From positions 1 to 64,000 of the forward strand of contig MKWR01000031.1 in the NCBI GenBank assembly GCA_001899855.1: DNA of 64,000 nucleotides. The letters run 5' to 3'. Below are positions 13,609 through 24,371 of this stretch, one piece after another (the stretch's first letter is position 1; the number at the start of each line of letters is the position of its first letter). Origin of the DNA: Lysobacterales bacterium 63-13 (GTDB taxonomy: Bacteria; Pseudomonadota; Gammaproteobacteria; Xanthomonadales; Rhodanobacteraceae). Made by a program: the position numbers and the translations under genes. The notes below the pieces were generated by a model. That model ran no database searches and was not told the origin of the DNA. It worked only from the letters and a program-made list of their open reading frames with translations.

Positions 13609-16509
13609 TCAGTCTTCGAAGCTGTCGCGGAAGATCAGCTCGACGATCGGTGCCGAGGCGACATTGTCCTTGAGATCGAGTTCCGCGAAGGGATGTGGCG
13701 CAAAAGCCGATGCCACGAACGATTGCGGTCCCAGAGGGTCCAGCGTCGGCACCAGGCTCGCGGTTCCCTCGATCCGCAATGTCGCGCCGACCGGGATCGT
13801 GAATTTGCCCTCGATCGACGTCGCAGTCATGACCGCAGCGCAGGGAGAACCCGAAAGCTGGCATGACATCGATTCGACCTTCGTGCCGGCGGGTAGCGAG
13901 AGCAGCGCCTGGACGTCGTTCGCCGTCACGCTGCCATCGTTGATCGTCTCGAACGCGAAGGCGTACGTGATGGCAGTCGATGCACCTGCCGCTTCGAGAT
14001 CCAGTGTCACGCGCAATGCACCGTTGGGCCCCGGCAATGGATTGCCCCAGTTCGCGATCATGAATTCGGTTGGCAGGCCGGGGTCCGAATGGTGCCCCAC
14101 GATCATGAGGTCACCAGCCGCGGACTTGCCCATGACGCCCGAGTCCGCATGCTGCGGCAGGTGCGGTTGTTCGAGCGGGGATGAGTACAGAAACGCCGAC
14201 CCGGTATGTGCGCCATCGACAATCGTGAACGCACTCAGCGCGTAGCCGTAGGTGTGGAAGAAAGGTTGCGTGGCAAAGACCTTCCCGTCGTGCACGAATC
14301 TCGGATTTACTTGGCTGCCAGGGCCGACAGGGCCCTGCGCGAGACGGTTCGCCCAGACGATGCCGCCAGTCGTGAGATTGATCCGGAAGAGCAGCCCGTT
14401 GCTGATGAGCGAAGCCAGCCGATGCGTGCCGCCAACATAGAAATCATCCTGGCTTCCGCGAACGCCACCCGAGACGGAGTAGGAAATATCGGACAAGTCG
14501 CTGTAGGTCGCAGTCCAGAGAATCGATCCGGTAGTCATATTGAACCGACGTGCGACGATCTGCGAGGTTTCGGGCCCGAACGATATCGCCGTGTCCATAT
14601 CCAAGACCTGGATTCGACCAGTGATGAGTGGGTTTCTCCAGCGGGTCGTGCCATCGGCGCCGGAAAGACTCGTCCATCCCGTGCCGGTTTCGCCAAGTGG
14701 GGTTTCACTCATGACGTCGGTACCCAGCGCAAAGACCGCGGGAGTGATGTTCGAACTTGCGCTCATTGGATCCGCAGGCAATTCGCGCTCCCACATCAAG
14801 TCGCCAGAAATGTGATTGAACTTGCGCACCCAACGGCGGTTCGGAAAATCGAGCAAATACTGTTCGAGCACGCCGAGAGTGATGTTTCCATCTGCGTCGA
14901 CAGCAGGAGTGGAAATGCTGGCAGCACGCTGGAAAATCGCGGTGTCAATCAGCAATTTCTGCCATAGGAGTTGCCCTGTGGCGACCTCGATCTTGATGAT
15001 CGTCGCATCAAAGAAGCTGTAACTCGCGCCGCCAGTGCCGGAATTTCCGAACGTGGCGACAATATTGCCGTCGCTGCTTCGGACAACGTTCAGACGCTGA
15101 TTCGACGGCCACGGCGGCGGGGCGAACTGAAATGGTGTCACGGATTCCTGCAGGATCGTGCCAGTTGCATTCATATATCTGCGCAGATGGATCTGTGGGC
15201 CGGCGGAAGTCCATTCCATCGCAGCGGCAAGCGTCTGGTCACCCTCCTCGAGTATGGCCGCGCCCGAAATCCCATTTTTCGAAACGAGCGGCGCGGACTG
15301 GAACGTGTTTCCGGTGGCCGCATCTGTGCTCCAGAGCTTGGTCGCGCACGGCCCAATTTGCGGGTCAAGGCATGCAAGTCCGATCAACTGCAATGCGTTG
15401 CCGGCCACGGCCGAATCGGTGAAGCGGACGCTGGAGCCCGAAGGCATTTCGTGGCGCCAGACAACGTTGCCATTTGCCAGATCGAGGCGTCCCGCCAAGC
15501 CCACGTACGCGTCGCTTGGCGTTGTGCGTGGCAGTGAGCCGGAAAAAAACACCGCATTCAGTGCCGGGTCGACGGTCATGACTGCGATTTCGGAGTAATG
15601 CCAGAGATTCGAGCCCGTGGTGCCATTCCATCTATCAATGCCGCTACCGGATGTCACCACATTCCCGGCGCCATCGGTTGCGAGATTGTTGAAATCCCCG
15701 GAAACAGGGGCCGCTACCCACGCCGTTTGGCCAGTGGCAGAAGACAACTTGCGCAATTGGTTCGAGCCGACAATGTAAACCCCGGAGGCGTCAGCGACCA
15801 TGCCATCGATTATCGATCCCATGGGTTCATAAGCTGCGGAGGTCCATTCGATGCGCAGCGGATTGACGCGCAATCGGGTTACTTGCCTGGATGAGCAGCC
15901 AGTCCAGAGGTAGACAATATCGGGTGCAAACGACGTCAGCTTGAGATCGGAACACCCGCCGCCAACACGAAGCGCGTCTAACGTGATTCCAGTTGTGGCG
16001 GAAAGTACCCGAAGCATGCCGTCATCCCAGCCCGGCTTCCCGCTGAATGCCGCGAGCAGGTCGCCGGAGGGCAGCAGGGTCACTGCCGCGAGATCGTCCT
16101 TCGGGATCGACCAGGCCAGGTTGCCATCTGGGGCAAAACGAACAAGGGCTGCCGAAAGGTGAATCGAGGATCCGTCAGAAAGCGGAAACAACTGCGCTTG
16201 ATTGGTGCCTTCGCCATGATCGAACGAATCAATCGCGGACCAGTTCGGAGTCGTGATGTTGCCGCTGAACTGGACGACACCGGGCTCACCCAGCCCTGAC
16301 TCGACAAAACCGTAGGCGAATGTCTGGCCGGAAGGCCCTGCCATGAGTCTCGGCCGGTCGTCAGGGCTCGCCTGAACTCCAGCCGTGACACCACCGAAAC
16401 GTGAAGTCCATTCAGTGTCGGGAACGCCGGCGATCGAGTTGCCGGCGAGGGTCGCGAAGCATCCGAATGCTGCTATGGCGCAGTACCGCGTCCACTTATC
16501 CCTGTTCAT
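13609..16509 (-). CDS. Secreted PQQ-type beta-propeller protein with C-terminal F-x-D-x-F tail
   Basis: A 966-residue exported protein. The ATG at 16509 has a GAGGAA site and gives a signal peptide with a likely cut near residue 27; the open frame upstream is not conserved. The body is built of repeats of the PQQ-like/outer-membrane assembly propeller type, with recurring patterns such as TGSNLWHYSE, TGQLLWQKLL, SGDLMWERELP, TGSILWTATYS and TGGIVWANRLAQ. About 140 C-terminal residues look like a DUF11-style beta-sandwich. The very end is IFRDSFED, similar to the FADGFDSP end of the protein at 54719-55531, which may be an export or anchoring tail. Substrate and function are unknown. It lies in an accessory segment. 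Confidence 0.85.
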   Translation of the reverse strand: MNRDKWTRYCAIAAFGCFATLAGNSIAGVPDTEWTSRFGGVTAGVQASPDDRPRLMAGPSGQTFAYGFVESGLGEPGVVQFSGNITTPNWSAIDSFDHGEGTNQAQLFPLSDGSSIHLSAALVRFAPDGNLAWSIPKDDLAAVTLLPSGDLLAAFSGKPGWDDGMLRVLSATTGITLDALRVGGGCSDLKLTSFAPDIVYLWTGCSSRQVTRLRVNPLRIEWTSAAYEPMGSIIDGMVADASGVYIVGSNQLRKLSSATGQTAWVAAPVSGDFNNLATDGAGNVVTSGSGIDRWNGTTGSNLWHYSEIAVMTVDPALNAVFFSGSLPRTTPSDAYVGLAGRLDLANGNVVWRHEMPSGSSVRFTDSAVAGNALQLIGLACLDPQIGPCATKLWSTDAATGNTFQSAPLVSKNGISGAAILEEGDQTLAAAMEWTSAGPQIHLRRYMNATGTILQESVTPFQFAPPPWPSNQRLNVVRSSDGNIVATFGNSGTGGASYSFFDATIIKIEVATGQLLWQKLLIDTAIFQRAASISTPAVDADGNITLGVLEQYLLDFPNRRWVRKFNHISGDLMWERELPADPMSASSNITPAVFALGTDVMSETPLGETGTGWTSLSGADGTTRWRNPLITGRIQVLDMDTAISFGPETSQIVARRFNMTTGSILWTATYSDLSDISYSVSGGVRGSQDDFYVGGTHRLASLISNGLLFRINLTTGGIVWANRLAQGPVGPGSQVNPRFVHDGKVFATQPFFHTYGYALSAFTIVDGAHTGSAFLYSSPLEQPHLPQHADSGVMGKSAAGDLMIVGHHSDPGLPTEFMIANWGNPLPGPNGALRVTLDLEAAGASTAITYAFAFETINDGSVTANDVQALLSLPAGTKVESMSCQLSGSPCAAVMTATSIEGKFTIPVGATLRIEGTASLVPTLDPLGPQSFVASAFAPHPFAELDLKDNVASAPIVELIFRDSFED

Positions 16510-16751
16510 ACGCAATTCCTCGAGTAAACAATGATCCATTGCCTTATTGTAGATGCTGCTTGGGGTCGATGGAAGAAGCCGGAAGCTATAGCCCAATCAA
16601 CGCGTTGCGGGTGCCGTAGCGTCAGGGTGGCGAAAGAGCCAAGCCATTGATTTGGCGACCATCACGGATTCTCTACAGGAATCCATGACTTTGACCCTGT
16701 CGATTGTGAGATCGCCCCGTAACGATCCGCCAAACCGACGGCGGCAGCTTC

Positions 16752-17963
16752 GTGCCGGTTAGCCAGTTTCGTGATCGCTTGGGTTCGCCCCTTGCGCAAG
16801 CCAGCGCAACCGGCAGCGCAACCAACAAGCGTGGATTCGACAGCTTCGGAGCGGTGACCTACGGCGACTTCTCGCCGCGCGTGCCTGCCACGCTGGGCCT
16901 GGCGCCCACCACGCTGAGAGGATTCACCGGCCACGAACACGTCGACTCCGCCCGCGTCATCCACATGAACGGACGCATCTACGATCCCAAGCTCGGCCGC
17001 TTCTACTCGGTTGACCCGGTCATCCAGTTCCCCGCCAATAGCCAGAGCCTGAACCCGTACTCCTACATCCTCAACAATCCGCTGAGCGGGAGGGATCCGA
17101 GTGGGTATATGAGCCAACTGGAAATGCGCACCCGTCGCAACATGGCCAACACGGAGGGCAGTTGCATGGGTGCAGAACCGTGTCAGGCAGCGAGAGATAA
17201 AGCGTTTCTGGGAGGCCCGGCGGGTGCTTTGCGTAACTCGCTGACCGAAGGCGGCGCACCGGCGGGGATGGGACCGAGGAATGGGGCCGACCTGCTCAAC
17301 AAGATCAAGGTGGCGCTGGACACGCCTGCGGACAAGATTGGCACGGTAACCGTGCGTCCAATCGAGTTTGGCGAGCACAGGGCGGTCGAAACACCACTTT
17401 TGCAGCGTACTTACGAGAAGATGTCGCAAGGCAATGTTTTTGAGCAGGTTACCGCAGGGTTTGTTTCTGGTTGGGCCGGAGAGGCGTGGGGAGCATACTT
17501 TGGTGAAAAAGATGACTATGGCGGTAGTCGAAATCCTATTTCCGGCGAATACATGTCGCCGCAGGAAGTGCGATCAGCCAAAATGATGGGCTTAGCAAAT
17601 CTGGCTGTCCCGGAAGGGAAATTATTTAACATCGGGAAGGGCATTGCGCCTGCGTCGGAAGCGTTCAGCTACACGTTCTCGAAGTACCTCGACTCCATAA
17701 TGAAGAACGGCCTTCGTCAAGGTAGCTATGCAACGCGAAGTGGAAACCTTAGTCCGATTCAGGCCCAGATTGAGCTTGCATTACCTGCGAATCGCGGTCT
17801 GCCTGATGCACGCGTGCGCGTTGATCTTGCTGGCATGCGAGCCGCTGGTTACGAAATTCCTGGACTGAGTCGCGTCAGTAGCAGATTTAACCTCCCCGGA
17901 GGCGGGTATGAGATGCAGTTCTCATATCCAGTTCCGCCTGAGTTTATTACGGTGGTGCCATGA
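16752..17963 (+). CDS. Orphan Rhs core with C-terminal toxin-like domain (5' truncated)
   Basis: A 403-residue piece of an Rhs/polymorphic toxin. The frame is open from 16710, after a stop at 16707, and there is no room for the thousand or so residues of YD repeats. The last part of the Rhs core is intact: RLGSPLAQA, RGFTGHEHVD, MNGRIYDPKLGRFYSVDP and NPYSYILNNPLSGRDPSGY (about residues 10-118), the usual cleavage point before the variable toxin. The C-terminal 285 residues are unrelated to the core and use fewer G+C codons. Their last 95 residues (from FSKYLDSIMKNGL to the end) look like a compact catalytic domain seen at the end of other Rhs proteins, possibly of the HYD1/ART type. The stop overlaps the next gene by ATGA. 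Confidence 0.75.
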   Translation: MPVSQFRDRLGSPLAQASATGSATNKRGFDSFGAVTYGDFSPRVPATLGLAPTTLRGFTGHEHVDSARVIHMNGRIYDPKLGRFYSVDPVIQFPANSQSLNPYSYILNNPLSGRDPSGYMSQLEMRTRRNMANTEGSCMGAEPCQAARDKAFLGGPAGALRNSLTEGGAPAGMGPRNGADLLNKIKVALDTPADKIGTVTVRPIEFGEHRAVETPLLQRTYEKMSQGNVFEQVTAGFVSGWAGEAWGAYFGEKDDYGGSRNPISGEYMSPQEVRSAKMMGLANLAVPEGKLFNIGKGIAPASEAFSYTFSKYLDSIMKNGLRQGSYATRSGNLSPIQAQIELALPANRGLPDARVRVDLAGMRAAGYEIPGLSRVSSRFNLPGGGYEMQFSYPVPPEFITVVP

Positions 17964-18319
17964 TGACCTACGAGGAATTCCGCGAGTCGATGGAGTCGTT
18001 TCGGAAAGCTGCAGACGTCGAAGCTGCGGCACGGAAGGATCCGCAGTTGGCGCTTGACCGGATGTATGCGCTGTACAAAAAATTTGATGAACCAGAGCGG
18101 GAAATGGCAGACCGCGTGTTGATCGAGTGGTCTCTTTCTGCCGACATCGGCAAGCGATTTGATGCTCTCGCGATTGTGGATGAATTTATGGTACTGGACG
18201 CAATTCCCGCACTCCGGGCATTGGCGGGCCGCCTTGAAAGAAGCACCGATCCGGGCGCGTTGTACGAGCTTAAAAAGGTATTCAGAGTATTAAGTGCTCT
18301 TCGTGTTGCTGCCCGTTGA
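17960..18319 (+). CDS. Putative immunity protein for the Rhs C-terminal toxin
   Basis: A 119-residue soluble, mostly helical protein with no recognised domain. It starts at the ATG that overlaps the toxin stop (ATGA at 17960-17963). Its size, the absence of a signal peptide and the translational coupling are typical of cognate immunity genes placed directly after an Rhs toxin tip. Its codon use is less G+C rich than that of the flanking core genes, as for the toxin end. The immunity role is inferred from position alone. Confidence 0.65.
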   Translation: MMTYEEFRESMESFRKAADVEAAARKDPQLALDRMYALYKKFDEPEREMADRVLIEWSLSADIGKRFDALAIVDEFMVLDAIPALRALAGRLERSTDPGALYELKKVFRVLSALRVAAR

Positions 18320-19520
<1,201 letters not shown>

Positions 19521-19542
19521 TCGTGGCGGCGCGCATTACCGG

Positions 19543-19986
19543 TCAGTTCCATTCGTAGATGGTGAAATAGACCGGGGCGACCGGGCCCTCAAGCGGATCC
19601 TTGTCCAGCCTGCCATCGCCATTGCGGTCGAGATAGGTTTGCATCGGACCATCCTGCGGAACGATGCGCAGCATGCGCAGCTTGCCCTTCTGGCGATATT
19701 CGCGAACCGTATCGTTGCCTTCGCGGCGTTCGGTCACCGAATCGCTGCTTGCCTCGATGTCGGCCGCCGAACGATCGCTTGAGCGCGAAGCCTTGTCGCG
19801 GACGGGCCGCGTGTCCGGCATCGCCGGCTTCATGGATTCCTGGTCGGGGTTCGGCGCGGAAGTCGTCTGCACGCCCTTGGCATCGATGTCGGGTGGTGGC
19901 AGCGCGGTCTTGGCGGGTTGGGCGGCAATGGCCAGCATGGGGCAAGCGGCGATTGCTGTGGAACAAAGCAGGGCAAGAAGCTTCAT
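19543..19986 (-). CDS. DUF2782 family exported protein
   Basis: A 147-residue protein with a signal peptide (likely cut near residue 21, after AIA) and a proline- and aspartate-rich low-complexity middle. The C-terminal 60 residues form the DUF2782 domain, recognisable from VREYRQKGKLRMLRIVP and TYLDRNGDGRLDKD. The latter resembles an EF-hand calcium loop, as seen in other members. In many gammaproteobacteria this gene lies near polA; here polA is 4.5 kb downstream, separated by the sigma factor and kinase genes. The function is unknown, periplasmic location inferred. Confidence 0.85.
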   Translation of the reverse strand: MKLLALLCSTAIAACPMLAIAAQPAKTALPPPDIDAKGVQTTSAPNPDQESMKPAMPDTRPVRDKASRSSDRSAADIEASSDSVTERREGNDTVREYRQKGKLRMLRIVPQDGPMQTYLDRNGDGRLDKDPLEGPVAPVYFTIYEWN

Positions 19987-20068
19987 GGCGAACCTCGAAG
20001 GGTTTCAGGGACAGGCATGTTGAACTCTATACCCGCTGCAATGAAGTTTCATTGAAGGAAATCAAGCC

Positions 20069-22831
20069 TCAAGGCGTTGCCTTGAATCCGAGGCGGCTGG
20101 CCAGTCGTTCGGCACGTGCGCGACTGACTTCCGCCGGCAACACGGTCGAGCGCAATACCGGCATGGCGCGTGCGAGCAATTCGCGGGCTTCCGCCGGCCG
20201 CTGTTCACGCTCGCGAAGCTCGGCCAGTTCGCTGCGCGCAATGGCCAGATCGACCGCCGACGATGCATGCGCCTCGAAGGCGGCGATGGCCTGGCCGAGC
20301 ATGCGGTCGGCATCGGCATAGTCGCCCTTGGCGATGGCGAAGCCGGCACGCACGCGCAAGATGTGCGCAAACACCTGATGCGCAGGCGGCACCAGCGCCG
20401 ACCACAGGCGCTCGGCCTCGTCGAGCAGGGGCAGGCCACGAGCCGGATCCTTCATCCTCCCGGCCAGCAAGGCGAGTTGCCAGGTGATCATCGCGTATTC
20501 GCCGGAATCCTCACCTTCGATCCGGCGACAGCGCTGGCGCAGGTCGCTGAGGATCCGCCACGCTTCCTCGTGCCTGCCAACCAGGCCAAACGTGCGTGCC
20601 TGGGAACGCTCGATGCGGCGACGAACCTGGTTCTCGGCCTCGACATGGTCCTCGTCGAGCAGCGCAATGGCGGTGTCGAGTGCCTTCAGGGTGGCTTCGT
20701 AGTCGCCGGCGTTCTCGAGGGTACCTGCCCGATTCACCCAGGAAATCGCCTTGTCGATCTTGCCGAGGCCGATATCCGCCACGGCCTTGTCGGCTCGGGA
20801 CAGCATTTCGGCTGCTTCCTGGTAGCGACCCAGTTCGTTCAAGGTCAGGGCAAGGTCGTTGGTCAGCACCATCATCCGCGAGCCGCCGCCGCCGGCGACA
20901 CGTTCCTGCAAGGCGATGGCCGCGCGAAACACCGCCTCCGCGTCGGCGGGTCGCCCGCATGCGTTCAACGCCAGGGCGCGTGCGCGCATCAACGGCAACT
21001 TGGCTGGCGCGTCCGTCGGCAGCTCTTCACCCGCTCGGGCCAGGCCGTCGTCGGCGACTTGCAAGGCCTCCTCGCAATCGCCGCGGGTGGCGAGCAGGGA
21101 GGCCAGCAATTGTGCCGATTCGAGGCGGATGTCGATGTCGGCAATGGCCTCGTCAATGCCGAGCCGGTAGGCCTGGCGCAACATGTCGATCGCCTCTTCA
21201 TCCTTGCCGGCGCGATGCACGACCATGGCCAGCATCTGCAAGGAGCGGACGCGCAGCACCTTGTCGTCCGGGGCATATTGTTCGCGCCAACGTGCTGCGT
21301 TCTGCGCGGCCGCGAGCGCCGCGTCGCCTTCCTCAAGCATGCCGAGGACCATGGAGTAGTCCTCGTAGTCATCGGCCAGGCGCAGGGCATCGACGCTGTC
21401 CTTGGGCACGACCCCGGCAAGTCCGTCATGCAGCAGGTCGCGCGCAATCCGGATTTCGCCCAACTGCGAATAGAGTGACCCGAGCAGCCTCTGCATGCGT
21501 TGGGTGAAGCTGCCGTCGGAACGGTCGCGCGCCTCGAGTTTCCTGCGCGCGGCATCAAGCAGGTCGCGCACGCGTACCTGCGTGCTCATCGCCGCATCCG
21601 GGCTGGCCGCGGAAAGTGCATCGGTGAGGAATTCCAGCGAAGCGCGGGCGCTGGCCGCATCGCGTTCCGACGCGGCGAGGGCCAGTTGTGCGCTGGATTC
21701 GGCGAGGACGGCGCGCTCGCGCTCGCGATCGAGGCGCCAGACAAACAACGCCAATACCAGCATTGCTGCGACGGAAAGCAGCGCGCCAATGCGGTGTCGA
21801 CCGACAAACTTGCGCAGCCGGTAGCGACGCGTCATCGCCGTGGCGCGCACCGGGCGACCATCACGGTAGCGATCGAGGTCGTCCCGCAATTCCCCGATAG
21901 CGGTGTAGCGATCTTCCGGCCTTGCCGAGGTGGCCTTGGCGATGATTCCCGCCATGTCCGCGTCGAGCCTGAGCGGCGTGATCGATGCATCCGCAGCGCC
22001 CTCGTCGCTGCGCCGGCCAGTCAGCATCTCGCGCAACATCACGCCGAGGCTGAAGATGTCGCTGGCGGTGGTGATGGTGCTGCCTGCCTGCTGCTCGGGG
22101 CTGGCATAACCGCGGCTGAAAATCCGCGTCGACGTGGAACGCTGGTCCTGCTCGCCCACCGCGATCAGGCGCGCAATGCCGAAGTCGAGCAGCTTTACCG
22201 TGCCTGCTTCGGTGACCAGGACATTCGCCGGCTTCAGGTCGCGATGGATGATCAGGTGCTGGTGGGCATGCTCGATGGCATCGAGCATGGCATCGATCAA
22301 GGCCAGTCGCTCGCGCATCGATGGCGCATGCAGGCGGACATATTCAAGCAGCGGCAATCCGGCGACATACTCCATTGCCAGCCACGGCTGGCCATCCTCG
22401 GTTTCTCCGCCATCCAGGAGTCGGGCAATGTTCGGATGATCGAGAGCAGCCAGGATCTGCCGCTCCTGGCGCAATCGCCGCATGCTTTCGCTGGTCGGAA
22501 ATCCGCGCAGCAGCTTGATCGCCACGTATTGCTCGAACTGCCCCTCGACGCGTTCGGCAAGGAACACCGTGCCCATGCCGCCGGCACCCAGCTCGCGAAC
22601 CAGCTTCCATGCGCCAAAGCGTGCGCTCTGGCGTGGCTCGGCATTGACCGCGCTGTCGACGATTGCCTCGCGGATCGGATCGCCCTCGCTCTGGTCCGCG
22701 GCCAGCAGCCGCGTCAGTTCATCACGTTCCGCAGGCTCGAGTCCGAGTTCTTCAATCGCGCGACGCTGCTGCTCGGGGGGCAGGTCGCACAGGCGCTCGA
22801 AGTGTTCGGCAAGCCGATCCCCGGCGGACAC
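20069..22831 (-). CDS. Membrane-anchored Ser/Thr protein kinase with C-terminal TPR-like repeats
   Basis: A 920-residue Hanks-type kinase. The kinase domain (about residues 72-330) has the glycine loop LGAGGMGTVF, Lys106, HRD at 196-198 with Lys200, and DFG at 216-218, so it should be active. One transmembrane helix (about 350-370) follows a basic stretch, and the remaining 540 residues are alpha-helical repeats of the TPR type, which would be extracytoplasmic. The GTG start at 22831 comes 3 bases after the sigma factor stop, so the two are co-expressed. The pair ECF sigma factor plus Pkn-like TPR kinase recurs in Xanthomonadales and usually implies that the kinase modulates the sigma factor. 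Confidence 0.93.
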   Translation of the reverse strand: MSAGDRLAEHFERLCDLPPEQQRRAIEELGLEPAERDELTRLLAADQSEGDPIREAIVDSAVNAEPRQSARFGAWKLVRELGAGGMGTVFLAERVEGQFEQYVAIKLLRGFPTSESMRRLRQERQILAALDHPNIARLLDGGETEDGQPWLAMEYVAGLPLLEYVRLHAPSMRERLALIDAMLDAIEHAHQHLIIHRDLKPANVLVTEAGTVKLLDFGIARLIAVGEQDQRSTSTRIFSRGYASPEQQAGSTITTASDIFSLGVMLREMLTGRRSDEGAADASITPLRLDADMAGIIAKATSARPEDRYTAIGELRDDLDRYRDGRPVRATAMTRRYRLRKFVGRHRIGALLSVAAMLVLALFVWRLDRERERAVLAESSAQLALAASERDAASARASLEFLTDALSAASPDAAMSTQVRVRDLLDAARRKLEARDRSDGSFTQRMQRLLGSLYSQLGEIRIARDLLHDGLAGVVPKDSVDALRLADDYEDYSMVLGMLEEGDAALAAAQNAARWREQYAPDDKVLRVRSLQMLAMVVHRAGKDEEAIDMLRQAYRLGIDEAIADIDIRLESAQLLASLLATRGDCEEALQVADDGLARAGEELPTDAPAKLPLMRARALALNACGRPADAEAVFRAAIALQERVAGGGGSRMMVLTNDLALTLNELGRYQEAAEMLSRADKAVADIGLGKIDKAISWVNRAGTLENAGDYEATLKALDTAIALLDEDHVEAENQVRRRIERSQARTFGLVGRHEEAWRILSDLRQRCRRIEGEDSGEYAMITWQLALLAGRMKDPARGLPLLDEAERLWSALVPPAHQVFAHILRVRAGFAIAKGDYADADRMLGQAIAAFEAHASSAVDLAIARSELAELREREQRPAEARELLARAMPVLRSTVLPAEVSRARAERLASRLGFKATP

Positions 22832-22834
22832 GTT

Positions 22835-23398
22835 TCATGCCTCCAGCGCGGCGCGCAGCCAGGCGCGGGCGAGGCGCAGGTCACGATCGACCGTGCCCTC
22901 GGATACTTCGAGGGTCGCAGCGACTTCAATCCGGTTCAAGCCGCCGAAATAGACAAGCTCGACCATTTGCGCGCGACGGGAATGATTGTCGGCCAGCTCG
23001 TCGAGTGCGCCATTCAGCCGCACCAGCGTGCTGTCGCTTTGCAGGGTGCCCAGATCGAGGGCGGCATCGAGTTCGACGTGCTCGGCACCGCTGCCACGCT
23101 TTTGCGCCATGCGCTTGCGTGCGCCATCGACCAGCACCTGGCGGGTTGCCTGGGCGACGACATGATAGAAATGCTTGCGACTTTCCCATGGGGCATCGGT
23201 GCCGAGCATGCGGATCAACGCCTCGTGGGCGAGATCCGTCGCGCTCAGCGTGCCGCCGGGCATCTGCCGCAGCGACTGTCCGGCAATGGCCCGCACGTTG
23301 GCGTAGACCAGTGACATCAGCAGCTCCCGCGCGGCCTCGTCGCCGGCGCGCCAAGAGGCGATCAACTGGGTCACATCGTGCTCGCCGGATTCAGCCAT
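22835..23398 (-). CDS. ECF-type RNA polymerase sigma factor (PF07638 / TIGR02999-like)
   Basis: A 187-residue sigma-70 family protein with region 2 (about residues 25-95, including LSATDLAHEALIRML) and region 4 (about 125-180, including MVELVYFGGLNRIEVAATLEVS with the helix-turn-helix, then VDRDLRLARAWL). Those residues fit the ECF group often paired with Ser/Thr kinases. No anti-sigma gene is adjacent; the downstream kinase, 3 bases away, takes that place. The start is the ATG at 23398; the longer frame upstream runs into the divergent promoter region. Its 190-base upstream gap faces the secreted protein gene, a likely target. Confidence 0.9.
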   Translation of the reverse strand: MAESGEHDVTQLIASWRAGDEAARELLMSLVYANVRAIAGQSLRQMPGGTLSATDLAHEALIRMLGTDAPWESRKHFYHVVAQATRQVLVDGARKRMAQKRGSGAEHVELDAALDLGTLQSDSTLVRLNGALDELADNHSRRAQMVELVYFGGLNRIEVAATLEVSEGTVDRDLRLARAWLRAALEA

Positions 23399-23588
23399 GG
23401 GTTCATCGAAGTCTGTCGATTGGCGCAGTTTACCCGGCTGCAATCGGTGCCGGTAACGACCAATTGGGGTTTTCCGAACCGCTTTGCGTATCAGGAAGCA
23501 TCGCTTCGGCCACGGATTTCGCTGCCGGATTGGGCGGATCGCAGATCCCCGCAGCCAACTGCACAGACCCTTGAGGATTCGAGATCAC

Positions 23589-24347
23589 ATGAAAACCCGC
23601 ATGCGCAGCCATCATCTTGTCGCCATGCTTGCCTTTGGCAGCCTGCTCGGCGCGCCAGCCATGGCCGCCGACGTCGCCACGGTGCAACGTCCCGACGTCG
23701 TCCTGCCATGGTTCAACGGCGTGATCAGCAGTGTCGGCACCGACATTGCCTGCCTGAGTGATCCGCCCATCACTGAAATCCGCGTCCAGGGCTATGCGGG
23801 CTTCACCCTGGTGCCGCCCAACCGCACCCCGGCCGTTGGCGAAGTCTTCTACACCCACCTCGTGTTGAGTCATCCTGGCAATCCCTGCGCAGGAAGCACG
23901 GTGGGCATCGAATTGATGCTGCCGCCCGGCGTGCAACCGGCGGCATCCGCAGCCGATCCGGCGTTCTGTTTTGCGCGCGTGCCGCCGACACAGCAGCGCC
24001 CGTTCCCGCTGCTGATCAATCTTGGCAACGATTCGGGTTACGGTTGTCCACAGGTGTTTCCAAGCGGCCTCGAAGGCCTGCGCATCACGCCACCCCTTGG
24101 CGGCCTCGGCGGCGGCTGGGGCATGGCTGCCGGGTTCTATCTGGAACTGCTTGTGCCGTTGCGGGCGAGCGTGGCACAACCCGGCAGCAACTCGATCCGC
24201 TATCGCGTCAATCCGGATATCGGCGTGGTCGGTTACCCGTCGGTTGCCTTGTTGGTCAACAACGATGTCCTCTTTCGCACGCCATTCGAAGACAACCAGC
24301 TGACCCTCGACATCTGCGGGATTTCACCCCCGGCAAGCGGCTGTTGA
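23589..24347 (+). CDS. Secreted hypothetical protein
   Basis: A 252-residue exported protein. The ATG at 23589 gives a signal peptide of about 26 residues ending AMA-A. The mature part is rich in beta-strand-forming residues, prolines and four or more cysteines, consistent with a periplasmic or outer-membrane-exposed beta fold. Near the end it carries VLFRTPFEDNQ, which loosely resembles the tails of two other secreted proteins in the window, but here it is internal. No family was recognised. It is transcribed divergently from the ECF sigma factor gene, with a 190-base gap, so it may be controlled by that sigma factor. Confidence 0.7.
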   Translation: MKTRMRSHHLVAMLAFGSLLGAPAMAADVATVQRPDVVLPWFNGVISSVGTDIACLSDPPITEIRVQGYAGFTLVPPNRTPAVGEVFYTHLVLSHPGNPCAGSTVGIELMLPPGVQPAASAADPAFCFARVPPTQQRPFPLLINLGNDSGYGCPQVFPSGLEGLRITPPLGGLGGGWGMAAGFYLELLVPLRASVAQPGSNSIRYRVNPDIGVVGYPSVALLVNNDVLFRTPFEDNQLTLDICGISPPASGC

Positions 24348-24371
24348 GCAGGCCATGAGGATCGAGGCGGT

